Assembly: GCA_030656615.1 (NCBI GenBank)
Contig: JAUSOY010000038.1
Coordinates: 1-64,000, forward strand
Reading direction: 5' to 3'
Origin: Bacteroidales bacterium
Lineage (GTDB): Bacteria > Bacteroidota > Bacteroidia > Bacteroidales > TTA-H9
Length of the DNA stretch: 64,000 nucleotides
Below the pieces are notes generated by a model. It had not been told where the DNA came from. It worked only from the letters and a program-made list of their open reading frames with translations, and did no database searches. Below are positions 62,495-64,000 of this stretch, one piece after another. Each line of letters starts with the position of its first letter. Positions within the stretch are counted from its first letter, which is position 1. A program made the translations under genes and the position numbers.

Positions 62495-63214
62495 TCAGTG
62501 ATGACGATTTCTAATAAAATCATCCGCTTGATTAAGCGTTTCAGGTTTGCCTACATCAAACCAATGCGCTCCGGTATGATCCCAAGCGATAATTTTTTCA
62601 TTATCGCAATAATGCAAATAATATTGAATGATAGAAAATGCTCCAGAAGGATATTGCTTATTAAAAATCAAGGGTGAAATTGCATGAATACCACTAAAAG
62701 CTCTATGGTATTGTCCTGGTTTTACATCAGGATAAGATGAAGAAGAATCCTTTACTATCCGGCCGCACAAACGATTTTCTTCATTAAAAACAAGCAATCG
62801 TGACGTTTGCCGATTACTTACGGCCAATGTTGCCATCGCTGACTCTTTCTGATGAAATTCGAAAAAAGCCTTTAAATCAATATCCGTGATAATGTCGACA
62901 TTATAAAGCAAAAAATCGCTTGTTAAAAATCCACGGGCATGAACAATGGCGCCACCAGTATCCAATAACTGATCGCTTTCGTCTGAAATCTGTATAGAAA
63001 AATTCTCTGTGGGAAATTGATTTAGATAGCTGATTACCTGGCTGGCAAAATGGTGAACATTCACAATAATTTCATCAAAACCGTGCTGGACAAGGTTTTC
63101 AATAGCATGTGCCAGTAATGGCTTTCCACCGACTTCCAGCAGGGCTTTTGGAAAACGATCCGTAAGTGGCTTTAAACGTGTGCCCAATCCGGCAGCAAGA
63201 ATCATGGCTTTCAT
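62495..63214 (-). CDS. murU: Sugar-phosphate nucleotidyltransferase (MurU-like)
   Basis: A 239-aa nucleotidyltransferase of the NTP_transferase family. MILAAGLGTRLKPLTDRFPKALLEVGGKPLL is the nucleotide-binding signature, followed by LDTGGAIVHARGFL and LYNVDIITDIDLKAFFEFH. Its size and the WFDVGKPETLNQADDFI end match MurU, which makes UDP-MurNAc from MurNAc-1-phosphate in the AmgK-MurU recycling route; mannose-1-phosphate guanylyltransferase-like activity is the alternative. An AmgK-like kinase lies at 28 kb. Its ATG overlaps the nadE stop by one base (TGATG), so the two are coupled. Confidence 0.85.
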   Translation of the reverse strand: MKAMILAAGLGTRLKPLTDRFPKALLEVGGKPLLAHAIENLVQHGFDEIIVNVHHFASQVISYLNQFPTENFSIQISDESDQLLDTGGAIVHARGFLTSDFLLYNVDIITDIDLKAFFEFHQKESAMATLAVSNRQTSRLLVFNEENRLCGRIVKDSSSSYPDVKPGQYHRAFSGIHAISPLIFNKQYPSGAFSIIQYYLHYCDNEKIIAWDHTGAHWFDVGKPETLNQADDFIRNRHH

Positions 63215-64000
63215 CAGGAAAGATATTTTGCCACAATTGGCATACGTCTTCCCATTCCGAACGCTTTGGAAGACACTCTCAGGATAGGTGGTGTCTGATA
63301 ACGTTTGTATTCGCTGGTATTAACGAGTTTCAGAATCCTGTCGACCATTGTCTTCTCGAAACCCATTTCTGCCAATTCACGTGGTCCTTTACGATTCTCG
63401 ATGTATTGAAATAAGACTTTATCAAGAATTTCGTAGTCGGGCAAAGAGTCGGAGTCTTTTTGATCAGGTCGTAATTCGGCTGAGGGAGGTTTGGTTATAA
63501 TATTATCCGGAATAATTTCCATATTTCGGTTAATAAACCTTGCTAATTCATACACTTCAACTTTGTACAAATCGCCGATAACAGACAGTCCTCCGCACAT
63601 ATCACCATACAGTGTACCATATCCAACGGCAGCTTCGCTCTTGTTTGAGGTATTTAATAAGATATGGCCAAATTTATTAGACAATCCCATCAGAATCACC
63701 GCCCGAATACGAGCCTGAATATTCTCTTCGGCGATACTAAACGGGAGATTTTCAAAATGAGGTTTAAGCAAAGAGTCAAAGGAATGATATGCTTCTTCAA
63801 TAGGGATAACTTTTGCAGGGCAGCCTATAATTTCTGCTAGTTTTAATGCATCATTCACTGAATGATCGCTCGAAAACTGTGAAGGCATTAAAACGCCCAA
63901 AACATTCTCCGGGCCAATAGCTTCCGCGGCCAATACCATAACAATGGCTGAATCAATTCCGCCGGAAAGCCCAAGGATAGCCTTTCCGAAACCCAATTTT
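63214..64000 (-). CDS. nadE: NAD+ synthetase, C-terminal part (partial)
   Basis: The amidating ATP-pyrophosphatase part of NadE: GFGKAILGLSGGIDSAIVMVLA (P-loop SGGIDS), DHSVNDALKLAEIIGCPAKVIPI, ARIRAVILMGLSNKFGHILLNTSNKSEAAVGYGTLYGDMCGG and KPPSAELRPDQKDSDSLPDYEILD. The track start at 63996 is an internal TTG (the frame reads KLGFGK on to the edge), so the gene continues beyond 64000 on the right. It is probably the glutamine-dependent type with an N-terminal nitrilase domain outside the window. Its stop overlaps the murU-like start by one base. Confidence 0.95.
   Translation of the reverse strand, partial: KLGFGKAILGLSGGIDSAIVMVLAAEAIGPENVLGVLMPSQFSSDHSVNDALKLAEIIGCPAKVIPIEEAYHSFDSLLKPHFENLPFSIAEENIQARIRAVILMGLSNKFGHILLNTSNKSEAAVGYGTLYGDMCGGLSVIGDLYKVEVYELARFINRNMEIIPDNIITKPPSAELRPDQKDSDSLPDYEILDKVLFQYIENRKGPRELAEMGFEKTMVDRILKLVNTSEYKRYQTPPILRVSSKAFGMGRRMPIVAKYLS

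Noticed and set aside
1-64000. CRISPR array or diversity-generating retroelement
   Set aside because: No regular spaced repeats were seen, and the Avd-like four-helix protein has no reverse transcriptase or variable-repeat pair nearby.

Overview
The window comes from a member of the Bacteroidota, most likely a Bacteroidales-like anaerobe or microaerophile. Three large secreted proteins end in type IX secretion (T9SS) sorting domains, and there is an outer-membrane beta-barrel receptor with a carboxypeptidase-regulatory N-domain. Many genes are preceded by the phylum's TTTG/TTG - 18 to 20 nt - TAnnTTTG promoter. Gene families such as GH92, C69 peptidase, DPP-IV, IcmF, a kinase-RapZ fusion and an AddB-like nuclease fit the same group. 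Rubrerythrin, rubredoxin, butyrate kinases and isobutyryl-CoA mutase point to a fermentative or low-oxygen lifestyle; a type II NADH dehydrogenase and a membrane Fe-S oxidoreductase pair show it also has a quinone-linked electron chain.

Layout. 1-7.8 kb (minus) is a type I restriction-modification island read hsdR, rhuM-like, four-helix-bundle gene, hsdM, hsdS, then an AAA ATPase cut off after 68 codons where an insertion sequence appears to begin. 7.8-8.6 kb is a gene-free stretch with a structured palindromic element. 8.6-24 kb mixes housekeeping genes (trxB, tRNA-Pro, an ABC ATPase with a tiny membrane partner, ndh, a DCC-family protein, DPP-IV, sirtuin, rubredoxin, apbE, an RNA methyltransferase) with two large T9SS substrates. 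24.5-25.7 kb is the rpsF-rpsR-rplI operon. 25.7-33.8 kb holds wecB, a third T9SS protein, a sugar kinase fused to a RapZ C-terminal domain, a small zinc-ribbon-like protein, an unknown beta-barrel protein, a decayed aquaporin gene, a GtrA protein, a MITE-like element and a ChaN protein. 33.9-39.9 kb is a MATE - C69 dipeptidase - GH92 mannosidase run. 40-43.2 kb has two lipoproteins and a small metal-protein operon (Cys-rich membrane protein, DUF134, DUF5320-like, NifX-like) under a promoter with a perfect 14-bp palindrome between its two boxes. 43.3-49.6 kb (minus) is icmF, two butyrate kinases and rubrerythrin. 49.7-64 kb contains a Nudix hydrolase, PadR-PspC, two Fe-S oxidoreductase subunits, a TonB-type receptor, a Memo-AMMECR1 fusion, and nadE (cut by the window edge) - murU-like - addB-like.

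How genes work together. IcmF interconverts isobutyryl-CoA and butyryl-CoA, and the kinases next to it can make ATP from acyl phosphates; one of the two kinases has lost key phosphate-binding residues. The kinase-RapZ fusion (28 kb) and the MurU-like nucleotidyltransferase (62.5 kb) together resemble the AmgK-MurU cell-wall sugar salvage route. Rubredoxin and rubrerythrin form a peroxide-defence pair.

I see no CRISPR array and no rRNA. Several real genes are too short for the ORF track: rubredoxin, a 50-aa zinc-ribbon-like protein, a 49-aa DUF5320-like protein and a transposase start at the left edge. All assignments are from reading the sequence and family knowledge; no database search was run.
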